A program made the translations under genes and the position numbers. 64,000 nt of DNA from CAWCPR01 sp963797475. GTDB lineage: Bacteria; Chloroflexota; Anaerolineae; Anaerolineales; UBA4823. Positions 33,710 to 43,330 of the stretch are shown here, one piece after another (position 1 is the first letter of the stretch; every line of letters starts with the position of its first letter). The stretch lies in assembly GCA_963797475.1 (NCBI GenBank), contig CAWCPR010000001.1, positions 248,001 through 312,000 of the forward strand, in the 5' to 3' direction. Below the pieces are notes generated by a model. That model saw only the letters and a list, made by a program, of their open reading frames with translations. It searched no databases and was not told the DNA's origin.

Positions 33710-34143
33710 ATCACTGAAGCATTGCAACCATAAGATTAAAAGCTAACGCCTCCACATACCATTGCGTTATTCAAAGCAATCCCATCGGGCAGTTATCGAG
33801 TCGTGATCCATGGAGCCAGTCATGACAATTTTACCGACGGTCCACTTCTTATCCCATCCCTGCTGCCGCTGCCGAATAAGGCAGATTATTTTCTCTCATT
33901 GACGCGAAAATACGCTTTAGCATTTATGAACCAGACGCTTAAACAGCAGCCAGGCCAGTTGCTGGAGAAGCCCATAGAAAGCCAACAAGTTTCCCTTGAA
34001 GTTTATCCCCCGCATTAATAGTGTAACGAAAAATAAACTCGCCTGGCGCAGGGATATTTCACTGGTAAAATCCGTATCTGTCCGGCCCGGCGGAGACCGT
34101 TCGATCCCAGTAAAAATTTTCCGCAATACGAAAGTGAATATTC
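33710..34143. other. Spacer without a convincing gene
   Basis: No supported feature between the terminator and the glycosyltransferase gene. A 71-codon frame at 33803-34018 has no ribosome site and no recognisable composition. Confidence 0.6.
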
Positions 34144-34947
34144 ATGTTAGAACTCAGCGTCGTGGTGCCCGCTTACAACGAGGCGCCGGCAATCAAATCG
34201 GGAAAATTGAAGCGGATCGCGCAGTGGTTGGCCGTGCAGCCATTTGCCGGCGAGCTTATCCTCGTGGACGACGGCAGCCAGGACCAGACCGCCGCGCTGG
34301 CCCAGGGGACGGCAACCCAGGTAATCCGCATCCCCCATTCAGGGAAAGCATCTGCAATTGTTGCCGGCATCCAGTCTGCCCGCGGCGAGCTGGTGCTGTT
34401 CAGCGATATGGACCAGGCAACGCCAATCGAAGAAGCGACCAGGCTTATACAAGCTATCCAGGGGGGCTCTCAGGTCGCTATTGGCAGCCGCGGGTTGGCC
34501 CGCAGCGGGGCGCCGGTCGGGCGCTATGTGCTTAGCTGGGGGCAGGTGCTGGTGCGGCGATTATTTCTCGGCTTGCAAGTGACGGATACCCAGTGCGGGT
34601 TCAAGGCTATGACCCGTCCAGCCGCCCTGGATATCCTGGATTGCCTGCGGCTATACCACCCCAGTCGTGCGCGTGAGATCCTGGGCCCAAGCGTCACCAG
34701 CGGCTTCGATGTGGAATTCCTGTTTGTCGCCCGGCGCCTGGGCTACCGCATCGCCGAAGTGCCGGTGGCCTGGAATTATCAAGAGACCCGGCGGGTCAAC
34801 CTGCTGCGCGACGCCGGACGCGGGATGCAGGATATCCTCCAGATTTACCTGGCCGGGTTAGCGGGCAAATACCCGCATTCCAGCCCAGGGGCGGCGGGGG
34901 TCATCGAAAGAACCCAGGCAGGCCACAAAGTCCAGATCAAGCGCTGA
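34144..34947 (+). CDS. Family 2 glycosyltransferase (dolichyl-phosphate glucosyltransferase-like)
   Basis: The product has 267 aa. The GT-A nucleotide-binding motifs are LSVVVPAYNEAPAI, ELILVDDGSQDQT and VLFSDMDQATP, the last holding the DxD-like metal site. TDTQCGFKAM and FLFVARRLGYRIAEVPVAWN match Alg5/DPM1-like enzymes that transfer a sugar from a nucleotide donor to a polyprenyl phosphate on the cytosolic membrane face. There is no C-terminal membrane helix. It likely feeds glycan or glycoprotein assembly. Confidence 0.87.
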   Translation: MLELSVVVPAYNEAPAIKSGKLKRIAQWLAVQPFAGELILVDDGSQDQTAALAQGTATQVIRIPHSGKASAIVAGIQSARGELVLFSDMDQATPIEEATRLIQAIQGGSQVAIGSRGLARSGAPVGRYVLSWGQVLVRRLFLGLQVTDTQCGFKAMTRPAALDILDCLRLYHPSRAREILGPSVTSGFDVEFLFVARRLGYRIAEVPVAWNYQETRRVNLLRDAGRGMQDILQIYLAGLAGKYPHSSPGAAGVIERTQAGHKVQIKR

Positions 34948-34961
34948 AAGCCAGGCTCAGG

Positions 34962-36905
34962 TCAGCCTGCCCGCCTTCCGGAGCGTCGCAGCCTCCTGAC
35001 CAGCAGAGCGAACCCGGCGAACAGCAATACTATAAAAAAGACCAGCAGTCCGGCAATGACTGCCAGGGTCAGGCGCGCTTTCGACAGGTTCTGAGCCGGT
35101 TGGGCTTCGACCGCCAGGTAAGCGCTGCGTTCCAGCGGGGAGCCATCCGGCGATTGGGCGTGCACTAGGATATCGATGCCGTAAAGGCCAGGCATCTCCG
35201 GTTTCCAATCCGCCAGCGGCTGCGTGGCAGATCCCTCCAGGGCCAGTTTCTCCACCGAACCGTCCGGAGCGCGGATCGTCGCCTGCACATCCTCTAGCGC
35301 CAGTGCCTGGCCATTCAGGCTCAGCTCGGCGCTGAGCTGCACGGTTTCATTGACCTGGGGAAGCAGGACGCTGCTCGCCGCGACCAACTGGGCGCCGCCT
35401 TCAAAACGAGCCGTCAAGGCAAAATCGGCGCCTGTGGGCGGTGTTTTGGCGGTAGGGGCCAGGAGCACTTTCCATTGACCGGGCTTGGGGTTATTAAAGC
35501 CATAGCCCAGGTAAACCAGGCTGCTCGGATCGTCGACCACCACCAGGCCGTTGGCTGCCGGGTTGAGCTGGATGGTATTGCCGCTCGCCCCGCTGACTGT
35601 CACCGTGAGCGAGTGGGTAGGGTCGAATAGAGCGAAGCTGGCCACGCTGACCCCGGCGTCGATCTGGATGGTCAGCTCCTGGCTGCTGTCCACAGCCACA
35701 TGGCCTGTGAAAACCCGGGTAAATTGCAGCAATTCCGGCGGGCCGCCTGGCGCAGGCGGGTCGGGGTCATCGATGAACTGCCCGGCCGGAGTCTGCAAGC
35801 GTGGCAGGACGAATTGGCGAAAAACTTCCCGTGAAGTATTCAACTCCATATGCAGAACCGGCATCTCGCTCAGATGCACTGGAATGGCGGAAACGCTTTC
35901 CTCGGAAACCGCCAGGTCGGTTGGAACGCCGGTGCAAGGGGCCTTAAAGGATTCCTGGATCGGGACGCCAGCCAGGGCAAAGAAGGGTACGCCGTGGCGA
36001 TGGGTAATCTGGCTGTCGAAGATCTGCAACCCGTAACTGGGGATAATCTCCAGGGCAGCCGGCAGGTAATAACCGAGCGAAACCGGCAGGCTCGCGCAGC
36101 CGGTCCCGGCGGCCGGGGAGCCCAGGATCAGCAGTTGGGACACGTCCCGCCCCTGCATCAGGCGGTCGATGTAATAGCGGGCGATCATGCCGCCCATGCT
36201 GTGCACCAACAGGTCAACCTGTTGGGCGCCGGTGAGCTGGCGGACATTCTGGATATAGTCTCTCAGAATCGCGGCGTTTTGAGCGATGGTGTTGGTCCGG
36301 CCAAGCGGGTTGGTCAGGTTGCCAGCATTCAGCGTGCCCTGTACCTGCCCATCGCCGGCGGCGAAGCCACGAATACCTTGTGCAGCCAGGAAACCATCCG
36401 GGCCGAGGTAATTCGTCCAGGCCGTATAGTCCGATGAAAAGCCGTGCACCATCACGACCGGGCGGGCCGCGACCTGGATCGGGCCGGAACGAGCGATCTC
36501 GCTCCCGCCCGCTTCGGCGACCAGCGTCCGGTTAGGGTGAGCCGCCGCGTTGGCATCCCAATACCAGCCCAGGCCAGCAACCTGGGCGCTCTGGCAGCTC
36601 GATTTCCCGGCCGGGATCGTGCAACCCGCCACATTTACGCCATCCGGATCCAGGTGAAAAGCGACCGGGGTGGCCTGGTCGAGGTTGTCCGCCAGGTCCA
36701 CCTGCAGGCGGACGGCATCACCATCGGTGATGCTGGTAGCCGGCTTACCGGATAGATCCAACAAGACCACTCCGGGCTGACCGGCCTGAGCGGCTAGAAC
36801 TGGCAGATCGGGCGCAGGCAGAGCAGCCATCCGCGAGGCGCCTTTGGCCTGGGCATAAGCCGCCAGAAACGAGAGAAAGAACGAAAAAACTAGCAATTTG
36901 CGCAT
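34962..36905 (-). CDS. Secreted membrane-anchored alpha/beta-hydrolase (lipase-like)
   Basis: The product has 647 aa from ATG 36905, which has GGAG upstream; the signal peptide is LLVFSFFLSFLAAYAQA. The hydrolase domain has the oxyanion region VVMVHGFSSDY and nucleophile elbow LLVHSMGGMIARYYID, resembling LipA/PGAP1-type lipases. C-terminal beta domains (about residues 400-600) precede a membrane helix (AVIAGLLVFFIVLLFAGFAL) and an Arg-rich tail, so the enzyme is tethered with its catalytic part outside. Likely an extracellular esterase or lipase. Confidence 0.85.
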   Translation of the reverse strand: MRKLLVFSFFLSFLAAYAQAKGASRMAALPAPDLPVLAAQAGQPGVVLLDLSGKPATSITDGDAVRLQVDLADNLDQATPVAFHLDPDGVNVAGCTIPAGKSSCQSAQVAGLGWYWDANAAAHPNRTLVAEAGGSEIARSGPIQVAARPVVMVHGFSSDYTAWTNYLGPDGFLAAQGIRGFAAGDGQVQGTLNAGNLTNPLGRTNTIAQNAAILRDYIQNVRQLTGAQQVDLLVHSMGGMIARYYIDRLMQGRDVSQLLILGSPAAGTGCASLPVSLGYYLPAALEIIPSYGLQIFDSQITHRHGVPFFALAGVPIQESFKAPCTGVPTDLAVSEESVSAIPVHLSEMPVLHMELNTSREVFRQFVLPRLQTPAGQFIDDPDPPAPGGPPELLQFTRVFTGHVAVDSSQELTIQIDAGVSVASFALFDPTHSLTVTVSGASGNTIQLNPAANGLVVVDDPSSLVYLGYGFNNPKPGQWKVLLAPTAKTPPTGADFALTARFEGGAQLVAASSVLLPQVNETVQLSAELSLNGQALALEDVQATIRAPDGSVEKLALEGSATQPLADWKPEMPGLYGIDILVHAQSPDGSPLERSAYLAVEAQPAQNLSKARLTLAVIAGLLVFFIVLLFAGFALLVRRLRRSGRRAG

Positions 36906-37251
36906 CTGGAGGTCTCCTGTTGGGTCAGGGTTTCTCTGCCGGATTGGGGTTGGCGCGCATTGTAACACCCAAGGGCCTAGAAATCCAGAGAATTCAATCA
37001 AAAATCGGGATGCCTGCCTGGATATTTGCCCCTGGCGGCGGCGCGCCTGAGCGAAAATATCCCCGAGGAACAGAATCGCCTGCTGGCGATGGTCCGCTCC
37101 CGCTTGCGGACCTGACGAACGGCAGGAGCCAGCTTGGGAAGCTGACCTACAATCTACTGGCCAACGATTTGGGCTTACCGGCCTCTTTCGGCGTTATAAT
37201 GGCTGGGTTGAGCCGCTAAATGGGTTTGCTTGGGGGTTCAGGAGAGGTGAA
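36906..37251. other. Divergent spacer between lipase and map
   Basis: No gene is supported. A TATAAT at 37195-37200 lies about 50 bp upstream of map, without a clear -35. An AGGAGAGG ribosome site sits next to the map start. Confidence 0.55.
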
Positions 37252-37998
37252 ATGACAGTCGATTCAGATCGAGACCTGGAAGCATTGAAACGGATCGGCA
37301 GGATTGTCGGGCTGGCGGTCAAGGAAATGGCAGGGCGCGTTCGACCGGGTATGACCACCGGCGAGCTGGACGAGATTGGCAGGCAGCTCCTGGAAAAATA
37401 CAAGGCCCGCTCCGCGCCGCGCCTGGTTTACAATTTTCCCGGGGAAACCTGTATCAGCATCAATGAGGAAGCCGCACACGGCATCCCAGGCGAACGCGTA
37501 ATCCAGCCTGGCGACCTTGTGAATATCGACGTCTCCGCCGAGCTGGACGGATATTTCGCCGACAGCGCCACGACCGTACAGGTACCGCCGGTGACGCGTT
37601 TGCAGCGAAAGCTCTGCCGATGCACCCAGTCCGCGTTGGAAAAAGCCATCGCTGTGGCGCGAGCCGAGCGGCCGATCAACCAGATCGGCAAGGTCATTGA
37701 GGAAGAGGCCCGCCGCTGCGGTTTTACCACACTGGTAGAGCTGGGCGGGCATGGCGTCGGGCGCAGTATTCACGAAGAACCCCACAATATCCCCAACTTC
37801 TTCGACCGCCGCGACCATCGCCGCCTTGGCGAAGGCCAGGTGATTACCATCGAACCCTTCTTAACCACCGGCGCACGGCGGGTCACCACCAGCGCGGACG
37901 GCTGGACTTTGAAAACCATCGACGGCAGCCTGTCCGTACAATTTGAGCATACCCTGGTGATCACCCGCGAGCGACCGCTGGTGATCACCGCGGTTTAA
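37252..37998 (+). CDS. map: Methionine aminopeptidase, type I
   Basis: The product has 248 aa, the usual type I length. The five metal ligands are visible: Asp in VNIDVSAELDG, Asp in YFADSATT, His in GGHGVGRSIHEEP, Glu in VITIEPF and Glu in SVQFEHTL. It removes the initiator Met from nascent cytosolic proteins. A good AGGAGAGG site precedes the ATG. Confidence 0.94.
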   Translation: MTVDSDRDLEALKRIGRIVGLAVKEMAGRVRPGMTTGELDEIGRQLLEKYKARSAPRLVYNFPGETCISINEEAAHGIPGERVIQPGDLVNIDVSAELDGYFADSATTVQVPPVTRLQRKLCRCTQSALEKAIAVARAERPINQIGKVIEEEARRCGFTTLVELGGHGVGRSIHEEPHNIPNFFDRRDHRRLGEGQVITIEPFLTTGARRVTTSADGWTLKTIDGSLSVQFEHTLVITRERPLVITAV

Positions 37999-38037
37999 AA
38001 GCCGCAGCCGGTCCGTGGGAAATTCCCGCCTGCCAAT

Positions 38038-39201
38038 ATGGATGAGAGTTTAAGCACCTCCACCCCACCGAAACCTGCCTCGCCGCTGATGGAAGTAGCC
38101 GGGCTGTTCCTGCGCCTGGGCTTCACCGCGTTCGGCGGGCCAGCGGCCCACATTGGCATGATGCACGACGAAGTGGTCGTGCGCCGCAAATGGCTGGATG
38201 ACCAGCGCTTCCTGGATCTTTTGGGAGCCACCAACCTGATCCCCGGCCCGAATTCGACCGAGATGGTCATCCATCTGAGCTATCTGCGCGCCGGGTGGGC
38301 CGGTCTGGTGGTCGGAGGGGCCTGCTTCATCCTGCCGGCGATGGGGATTGTCATGGCGCTCGCCTGGGCGTACGTGCGGTTTGGATCGACCGCCGAAGCC
38401 GGCTGGCTGTTGTACGGGGTCAAGCCGGTCGTGATCGCTATTATCGCCAAGGCGCTCTGGGACCTGGGGAAAAAAGCCGTGAAAGGGCCGCTGACAGCAG
38501 TGGTCGGCCTGGCGGTTCTAGGGCTGTACTTTGCAGGCGTCAATATCCTGATCCTGCTGCTGTTGGGCGGAACGGTTGTGATGATTTTGCAAAACATCCG
38601 CAGGCTGCGAGGCGTTTCCCTGCCTGGGTTTTGGATGCCCCTGGCCGGGTTGGCTGCGCCAGCGGCTGCTGCGGCCGCGTTTAGCCTGCCGGTGCTCTTT
38701 CTGACTTTTCTTAAAATCGGCGCGGTCCTGTATGGCAGCGGCTACGTGCTGTTGGCCTTTCTGCGCGCCGATTTCGTCGCTCGATTGGGCTGGCTGACCG
38801 ACCAGCAGTTGATTGACGCGATCGCCATCGGTCAAGTCACCCCTGGCCCGGTCTTTACCACTGCTACTTTTATCGGTTTCGTGCTGGGAGGCGTGCCAGG
38901 AGCGCTGTTGGCGACGCTGGGTATCTTCTTGCCGTCATTCTTTTTCGTCGCCATTTCCAACCCGCTGATACCACGCCTGCGCGAATCCCCCTGGGCCGGC
39001 GCGCTTCTAGACGGGGTCAACGTCGCCGCGCTGGGCTTGATGGCGGCAGTCACCTGGCAGTTGGGATGGGCCTCGCTCATCGATCCTCTGACCGTCATCA
39101 TAGGCCTGGCTTCAGCTATCCTGCTGGTGCGTTATAAGGTCAACACCACCTGGTTGATCGCCGGCGGGGCGGCTGCCGGCCTGATCGCCAACTTATTGTA
39201 G
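38038..39201 (+). CDS. chrA: Chromate transporter ChrA (two-domain CHR family)
   Basis: The product has 387 aa, typical of the long-chain CHR family with two homologous halves. The N-half motif is FLRLGFTAFGGPAAHIGMMH with LLGATNLIPGPNSTEM; the C-half repeats it as AIAIGQVTPGPVFTTATFIG. About 10-12 membrane helices are predicted. The family exports chromate or related oxyanions, sometimes sulfate-linked. It starts 40 bp after map and ends 12 bp before the next gene. Confidence 0.92.
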   Translation: MDESLSTSTPPKPASPLMEVAGLFLRLGFTAFGGPAAHIGMMHDEVVVRRKWLDDQRFLDLLGATNLIPGPNSTEMVIHLSYLRAGWAGLVVGGACFILPAMGIVMALAWAYVRFGSTAEAGWLLYGVKPVVIAIIAKALWDLGKKAVKGPLTAVVGLAVLGLYFAGVNILILLLLGGTVVMILQNIRRLRGVSLPGFWMPLAGLAAPAAAAAAFSLPVLFLTFLKIGAVLYGSGYVLLAFLRADFVARLGWLTDQQLIDAIAIGQVTPGPVFTTATFIGFVLGGVPGALLATLGIFLPSFFFVAISNPLIPRLRESPWAGALLDGVNVAALGLMAAVTWQLGWASLIDPLTVIIGLASAILLVRYKVNTTWLIAGGAAAGLIANLL

Positions 39202-39213
39202 GAGATTTTCACC

Positions 39214-39783
39214 TTGTTTCGAAGACGTCGCAACCTTACCGACAAATCGGCGATGCGCGGCCAGAACGCCTTGGACACCCTGGCTGCGGCCCACCAGTTG
39301 CTTCTCGAAAATAAACCTGTCGAGGCAGCCGCCCTATTTGCGCAGCTTGCCCAGCGGGCCGAGAAAAACGACCACTTGAGGCGAGCCGCAAACCTGCATG
39401 CCCAGGCTGCCCATGCCTATGTTAATGGAAAACAGGAGCAAGCCGCCCTGGCTCAAGGCCGGCGGGCATTGACCCTGTTCGCCCAGCTCGGCATGAGCGA
39501 GCGCACCACGAACTTTCATGCCAACCTGACGCGCAGAATGCGCGCCAAAGGAATGCAAGTCTCGGCGGATACCCTGGATGGCGAATTCGGGGGCCAGGTC
39601 TCAGCGCTCGAGGGGCAAACCCCGCAAGCCAGCGCCAACCCGCGCGGGCGCCTGCCATCGAATTGTCCACAGTGCGGAGGCCCCTTGCGCGGCGATGAAG
39701 TGGATTGGATTGATGCCCGCAGCGCCGAATGCCCATTTTGCGGCAGCGTGATTTACGCCGGATTGAATTTAAGAATGCCATGA
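39214..39783 (+). CDS. Helical protein with C-terminal zinc ribbon
   Basis: The product has 189 aa. The start is TTG at 39214 with AGGAGA upstream. The N-terminal ~110 residues are TPR-like helices (LAAAHQLLLENKPVEAAALF, RRAANLHAQAAHAYV). The C-terminus has two CxxC pairs (NCPQCGGPL and ECPFCGSVIY), a zinc ribbon. It is probably co-transcribed with chrA. It is likely a protein-interaction module; no specific role can be given. Confidence 0.72.
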   Translation: MFRRRRNLTDKSAMRGQNALDTLAAAHQLLLENKPVEAAALFAQLAQRAEKNDHLRRAANLHAQAAHAYVNGKQEQAALAQGRRALTLFAQLGMSERTTNFHANLTRRMRAKGMQVSADTLDGEFGGQVSALEGQTPQASANPRGRLPSNCPQCGGPLRGDEVDWIDARSAECPFCGSVIYAGLNLRMP

Positions 39784-39890
39784 AACGGTACCAGATGTTT
39801 ATTGACACTGCTTGATTTCTTTGTGATAATGGGTTTACATTGCGAAATACGATATGATTCTGGCAGCGCTGCCGAAACCAGGAGGTCGGG

Positions 39891-40262
39891 ATGGAAGAAC
39901 GCAGAAAATTACCTCGGAAATACCTGGTGTTTTTCTCGCGCGTCTTTAACGCGAAAAATGGAAAACTGCTGGGTTACCTGTCCGACCTTACCCCTCAAGG
40001 CGCTATGCTGATCAGCGAAGACCGCATCCGCACACCGGCAACCTACCGGCTGATCATGGATCTGCCCGAAGATTTCAACCCGCAAAAAAGCCTGGAATTC
40101 GATGCGATGAGCGTGTGGAGCCGGCCGGACAGCGATCCGCGCTTCTTCATGACCGGGTTCCAGCTCTTAAATGTTCCCGAAGAATCCATCGAAATTATCC
40201 AACAGATCATCGAAGACTACGGGCTGCGCGCCGAAGTACCCCAGGAGAAGAAGGGCAGCTAA
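39891..40262 (+). CDS. PilZ-domain protein
   Basis: The product has 123 aa. It matches a stand-alone PilZ domain: the N-terminal EERRKLPRKYL gives the arginine motif, and LSDLTPQGAMLIS gives the DxTxxG version of the (D/N)xSxxG motif that together bind cyclic di-GMP. The rest (MSVWSRPDSDPRFFMTGFQL) fits the beta-barrel. It should relay c-di-GMP levels to an unknown partner. AGGAGG lies upstream of the ATG. Confidence 0.85.
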   Translation: MEERRKLPRKYLVFFSRVFNAKNGKLLGYLSDLTPQGAMLISEDRIRTPATYRLIMDLPEDFNPQKSLEFDAMSVWSRPDSDPRFFMTGFQLLNVPEESIEIIQQIIEDYGLRAEVPQEKKGS

Positions 40263-40503
40263 TGCAAGCCTGGCGAGCTGCATCTGAACTGGTTATCTTC
40301 CTGGCGCTGTCCTATTCACAGCTCTCTATTATTTTCTGAAGATTCAGGGGGCCGCGATAACCGGCAGGTTTTCGACCGGCTTATCTCAATCCATCTATCC
40401 CGGCTTTGAATTTGGCGAGTGGATTTCCGGCTGGGCTTCCAACGCGTTTATAATACGTACGTGAACTGGGAAAGTTGGTTAGAAATCCAGGGAGGTGTTT
40501 GCT

Positions 40504-41020
40504 TTGACTCACCCGCTTGTGACGCAGCTACGCTTTACACGCCAGGAGTTCCTGCGCGGACTGGAGGGGATCTCGGCCGAAGACGCACGCCGGCAAATCG
40601 GGTCGTTGAATTGTGTCAGTTGGGTGGTCGGTCACCTGGCCAGCCAGGAGAACGCGTATTGGGTGCTCATCGCCCAGGACCAGCGCCTGTATCCCGAGCT
40701 GCATAAGCTGGTTGGGACGGGCCAACCTGCCAGTACGCCGCCTTATATCGAGATGTTGGCAGCCTGGCACGAGATCACGGCGGCAGCCGACCGCTTCCTG
40801 GACAGCCTCACAATCGACAAGCTTCAAGTAGCACATGCAATGGCGCGGCGAACTGCGCCACGAAAATACCGGCACGATGCTTTTACGCAACATCTACCAT
40901 TACTGGTACCATACCGGTGAGACTGCTGCGATCCGGCAGGTCCTGGGGCATACCAACCTGCCTCAATTTGTTGGTGATATGAGCGCGGCGGCCTACCCAT
41001 CCGAAGGAGATCAATTTTGA
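40504..41020 (+). pseudogene. DinB-family protein gene with a frameshift
   Basis: The start is TTG at 40504, 8 bases from GGAGG. The first frame gives LVTQLRFTRQEFLRGLEGIS and CVSWVVGHLASQENAY, typical of the DinB/YfiT-like four-helix metal-binding fold. The expected C-terminal helix TMLLRNIYHYWYHTGETAAI lies in the +1 frame (to 41020). Dropping one base at about 40832 joins them into a ~171-aa protein, the usual family length. DinB-like proteins include thiol transferases. Sequencing error or recent lesion cannot be separated here. TATAAT at 40449-40454 may be its -10. Confidence 0.8.
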
Positions 41021-41033
41021 GGAGCTGCCAGAA

Positions 41034-41771
41034 ATGGCCCACGAACGGAATAAACCATCTGCAGAAGACGAAATCGAATGCCCGCGCTGCGGCGCGTTGG
41101 CATCCTTAGAATACACCCATTGTCCCAATTGTGGACTGAGCTTCTACCCGCTAGACGAAGACCGGCAGGACTTGAAGCGAAGCGGCCGGCCTGGCCTGCT
41201 GGAGATACCCAGGCTACGCTCGCTGGCGGCGGTTATTCTGGGTTGGACTGCAGCAGGCGCAGTCGCGTTCCTGATCCAATACCTCGCCAGCCAGGTTTTC
41301 CAAACGCCGGAACAGCTCCCAACCGGCCGCTTGATCCTGTTGTTGGCCGCGCCGCTAGGCGCCCTGGCTGGTGGATACCTGGCCGCCGAATATGCGCTTC
41401 GGCGTCCCCTGTTGCATGGAAGCCTGGTGGGAACGCTGGCGATTGGGCCGGCGATCCTGCTGGAGATGCGCTGGCAGGCGCTCACGCCACACACTTTGCT
41501 GCAGCCGGCCTCCCTGGCCAACTGGGCATTGACGCTGTTTGGAGGCGCGGCCGGCGCCCGGTTGTACCAGCGCCAGGTTCACCTGTCCTATCTGAAGCTC
41601 TTCAAACCGCCCGGCGAAGCTGAGCTGTATCACAATTTGCTCACAAAAGTTGGCGGCGACCGGGCAGTTGTGGAGCGGCTGGTCAATTTCGAGCTCAGTC
41701 ACGCGCCTGGAGCCAGCCGGGCAGAGCTTCTCCAACGCGCAATTCAAAAGTGGGAACGTCAAAATCGCTGA
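41034..41771 (+). CDS. Zinc-ribbon membrane protein
   Basis: The product has 245 aa. The N-terminal zinc ribbon is ECPRCGALASLEYTHCPNCG. Four probable membrane helices follow (AAVILGWTAAGAVAFLIQYL; LILLLAAPLGALAGGYLAAE; GSLVGTLAIGPAILLEM; LANWALTLFGGAAGARLY). The C-terminal cytosolic helical segment is EAELYHNLLTKVGGDRAVVE. The gene ends 7 bp before trpS, with which it is probably co-transcribed. Function is unknown. Confidence 0.75.
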   Translation: MAHERNKPSAEDEIECPRCGALASLEYTHCPNCGLSFYPLDEDRQDLKRSGRPGLLEIPRLRSLAAVILGWTAAGAVAFLIQYLASQVFQTPEQLPTGRLILLLAAPLGALAGGYLAAEYALRRPLLHGSLVGTLAIGPAILLEMRWQALTPHTLLQPASLANWALTLFGGAAGARLYQRQVHLSYLKLFKPPGEAELYHNLLTKVGGDRAVVERLVNFELSHAPGASRAELLQRAIQKWERQNR

Positions 41772-41778
41772 GAGAATT

Positions 41779-42813
41779 ATGGAACCTTTGCAGAAAATTC
41801 AACCAGAAAAGCAAAATCACAAAATCCGGGTCTTTTCAGGGATCCAACCCTCCGGCACCTTGCACCTGGGAAATTACCTGGGCGCGATCAAGCGCTGGGT
41901 CGCCGAACAAAGCCAGAAGGAAAATTTCTTTTGCATCGTCGACCTGCACGCCATCACAGTTTTCCAGGACCCTGAAACACTGCGCCAGCGCACCCGCGAG
42001 CTGGCCGCGGTTTACCTGGCCTCCGGCCTGGATCCGCAGCAGAGCACGATCTTCGTGCAGAGCCACGTGAGCGCCCACGCCGAATGCTGCTGGGTGCTCA
42101 ATTGTGTCACCCCGGTCGGCTGGCTGGAGCGGATGACCCAGTATAAAACGAAATCCGCAACGCAGGAGAGCGTCGGCGCGGGTTTGCTGGATTACCCCGT
42201 TTTGCAGGCCGCCGACATCCTGCTCTACGACACCGACGAAGTGCCTGTGGGCGAAGATCAGAAGCAGCACATCGAGCTGGCCCGCGATATCGCCCAGCGC
42301 TTCAATTATCTTTATGGCGAGACCTTCGTCATTCCCGAGCCGGTGGTCCCCAAAATCGGGGCGCGCATCCGCGGCTTCGACGACCCCAGCCGGAAGATGA
42401 GCAAGAGCGAGACCGAGGTGCGCGGCCACGCCGTCAAGCTGACCGACGACCCGGATGAGATCCGCTACGTCATCCGCCGGGCTGTGACCGACAGCGGCCG
42501 CGAGATCGTATTCAGTGAAGACCCACAAAAGGCTGGCGTCAACAATTTACTGGAGATCTACGAGCTATTGAGCGGAGAATCGCGCCCAAATATCGAAGCC
42601 CATTTTGCGGGAAAAGGATACGGCAGTCTGAAAAATGAGGTCGCCGAAGTAGTTGTGGAGGCGCTGCGGCCCATGCGCCAAAGGTACCTGGAGCTGATCT
42701 CCGACCCTGAAGAGCTGGACCGGATGCTGGCGTTAGGCGCAGGCCGCGCGGCAGCCATTGCCACTCCGAAAATGGATGAGATCAAGCGTAAAATGGGCTT
42801 CATCCTGCCCTGA
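41779..42813 (+). CDS. trpS: Tryptophan--tRNA ligase
   Basis: The product has 344 aa from ATG 41779. It is a class I aminoacyl-tRNA synthetase: the HIGH-like site is SGTLHLGNYLGAIKRW and the KMSKS site is SRKMSKSE. EDQKQHIELARDIAQRFN is highly characteristic of TrpRS. It charges tRNA-Trp through a tryptophanyl-adenylate. Length and motifs are complete. Confidence 0.95.
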   Translation: MEPLQKIQPEKQNHKIRVFSGIQPSGTLHLGNYLGAIKRWVAEQSQKENFFCIVDLHAITVFQDPETLRQRTRELAAVYLASGLDPQQSTIFVQSHVSAHAECCWVLNCVTPVGWLERMTQYKTKSATQESVGAGLLDYPVLQAADILLYDTDEVPVGEDQKQHIELARDIAQRFNYLYGETFVIPEPVVPKIGARIRGFDDPSRKMSKSETEVRGHAVKLTDDPDEIRYVIRRAVTDSGREIVFSEDPQKAGVNNLLEIYELLSGESRPNIEAHFAGKGYGSLKNEVAEVVVEALRPMRQRYLELISDPEELDRMLALGAGRAAAIATPKMDEIKRKMGFILP

Positions 42814-42844
42814 CCCATTCCAGCAAAAAATCCAAGGAGCCTTC

Positions 42845-43330
42845 ATGGGTGAAAAAGGATTTCAAGATTACTATCCTGATGCGCTCAGCTACTGCTATGG
42901 CTGCGGCCGCTTGAACGAACACGGCTTGCAGATCAAAAGCTATTGGGACGGCGAAGAGACGGTATGCACGTACCAACCCAGGCCCTATCACACCGCGATT
43001 CCCGGGTATGTTTATGGCGGGCTGATCGCCTCGCTGATCGACTGCCACAGCACGGGCACTGCGGCGGCGGCAGCTTACCGGCATGCCGGCAGGTCGATGG
43101 ACAGCCAGCCTCCTTTTCGCTTTGTAACCGCAGCCCTGCACGTGGATTACCTGCGTCCCACCCCGATCGATTCCCCGCTGCAGGTGCGCGCCCATGTTAA
43201 GGAAATCAAGGGGCGGAAGGTGATCGTGGTTTCAGAATTGACCGCCGGTGGGCAGGTCTGCGCCCGCGGCGAAGTCGTCGCCGTGCAGATGCCGGATGAA
43301 ATGTTCGCTCCTGAGAGCTTGAAATCGTGA
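42845..43330 (+). CDS. Hotdog-fold thioesterase (PaaI-like)
   Basis: The product has 161 aa from ATG 42845, with AAGGAG upstream. The N-terminus has CYGCGRLNEHGLQIKSYW, and the hotdog core has PGYVYGGLIASLIDCHSTGT followed by LHVDYLRPTPID. The family hydrolyses acyl-CoA thioesters, usually as a dimer or tetramer. The end overlaps the GTG of the next gene as GTGA, indicating coupling. Confidence 0.85.
   Translation: MGEKGFQDYYPDALSYCYGCGRLNEHGLQIKSYWDGEETVCTYQPRPYHTAIPGYVYGGLIASLIDCHSTGTAAAAAYRHAGRSMDSQPPFRFVTAALHVDYLRPTPIDSPLQVRAHVKEIKGRKVIVVSELTAGGQVCARGEVVAVQMPDEMFAPESLKS

Noticed and set aside
33803..34018. 71-codon frame in the spacer before the glycosyltransferase
   Set aside because: No ribosome site, no recognisable domain, and atypical composition.
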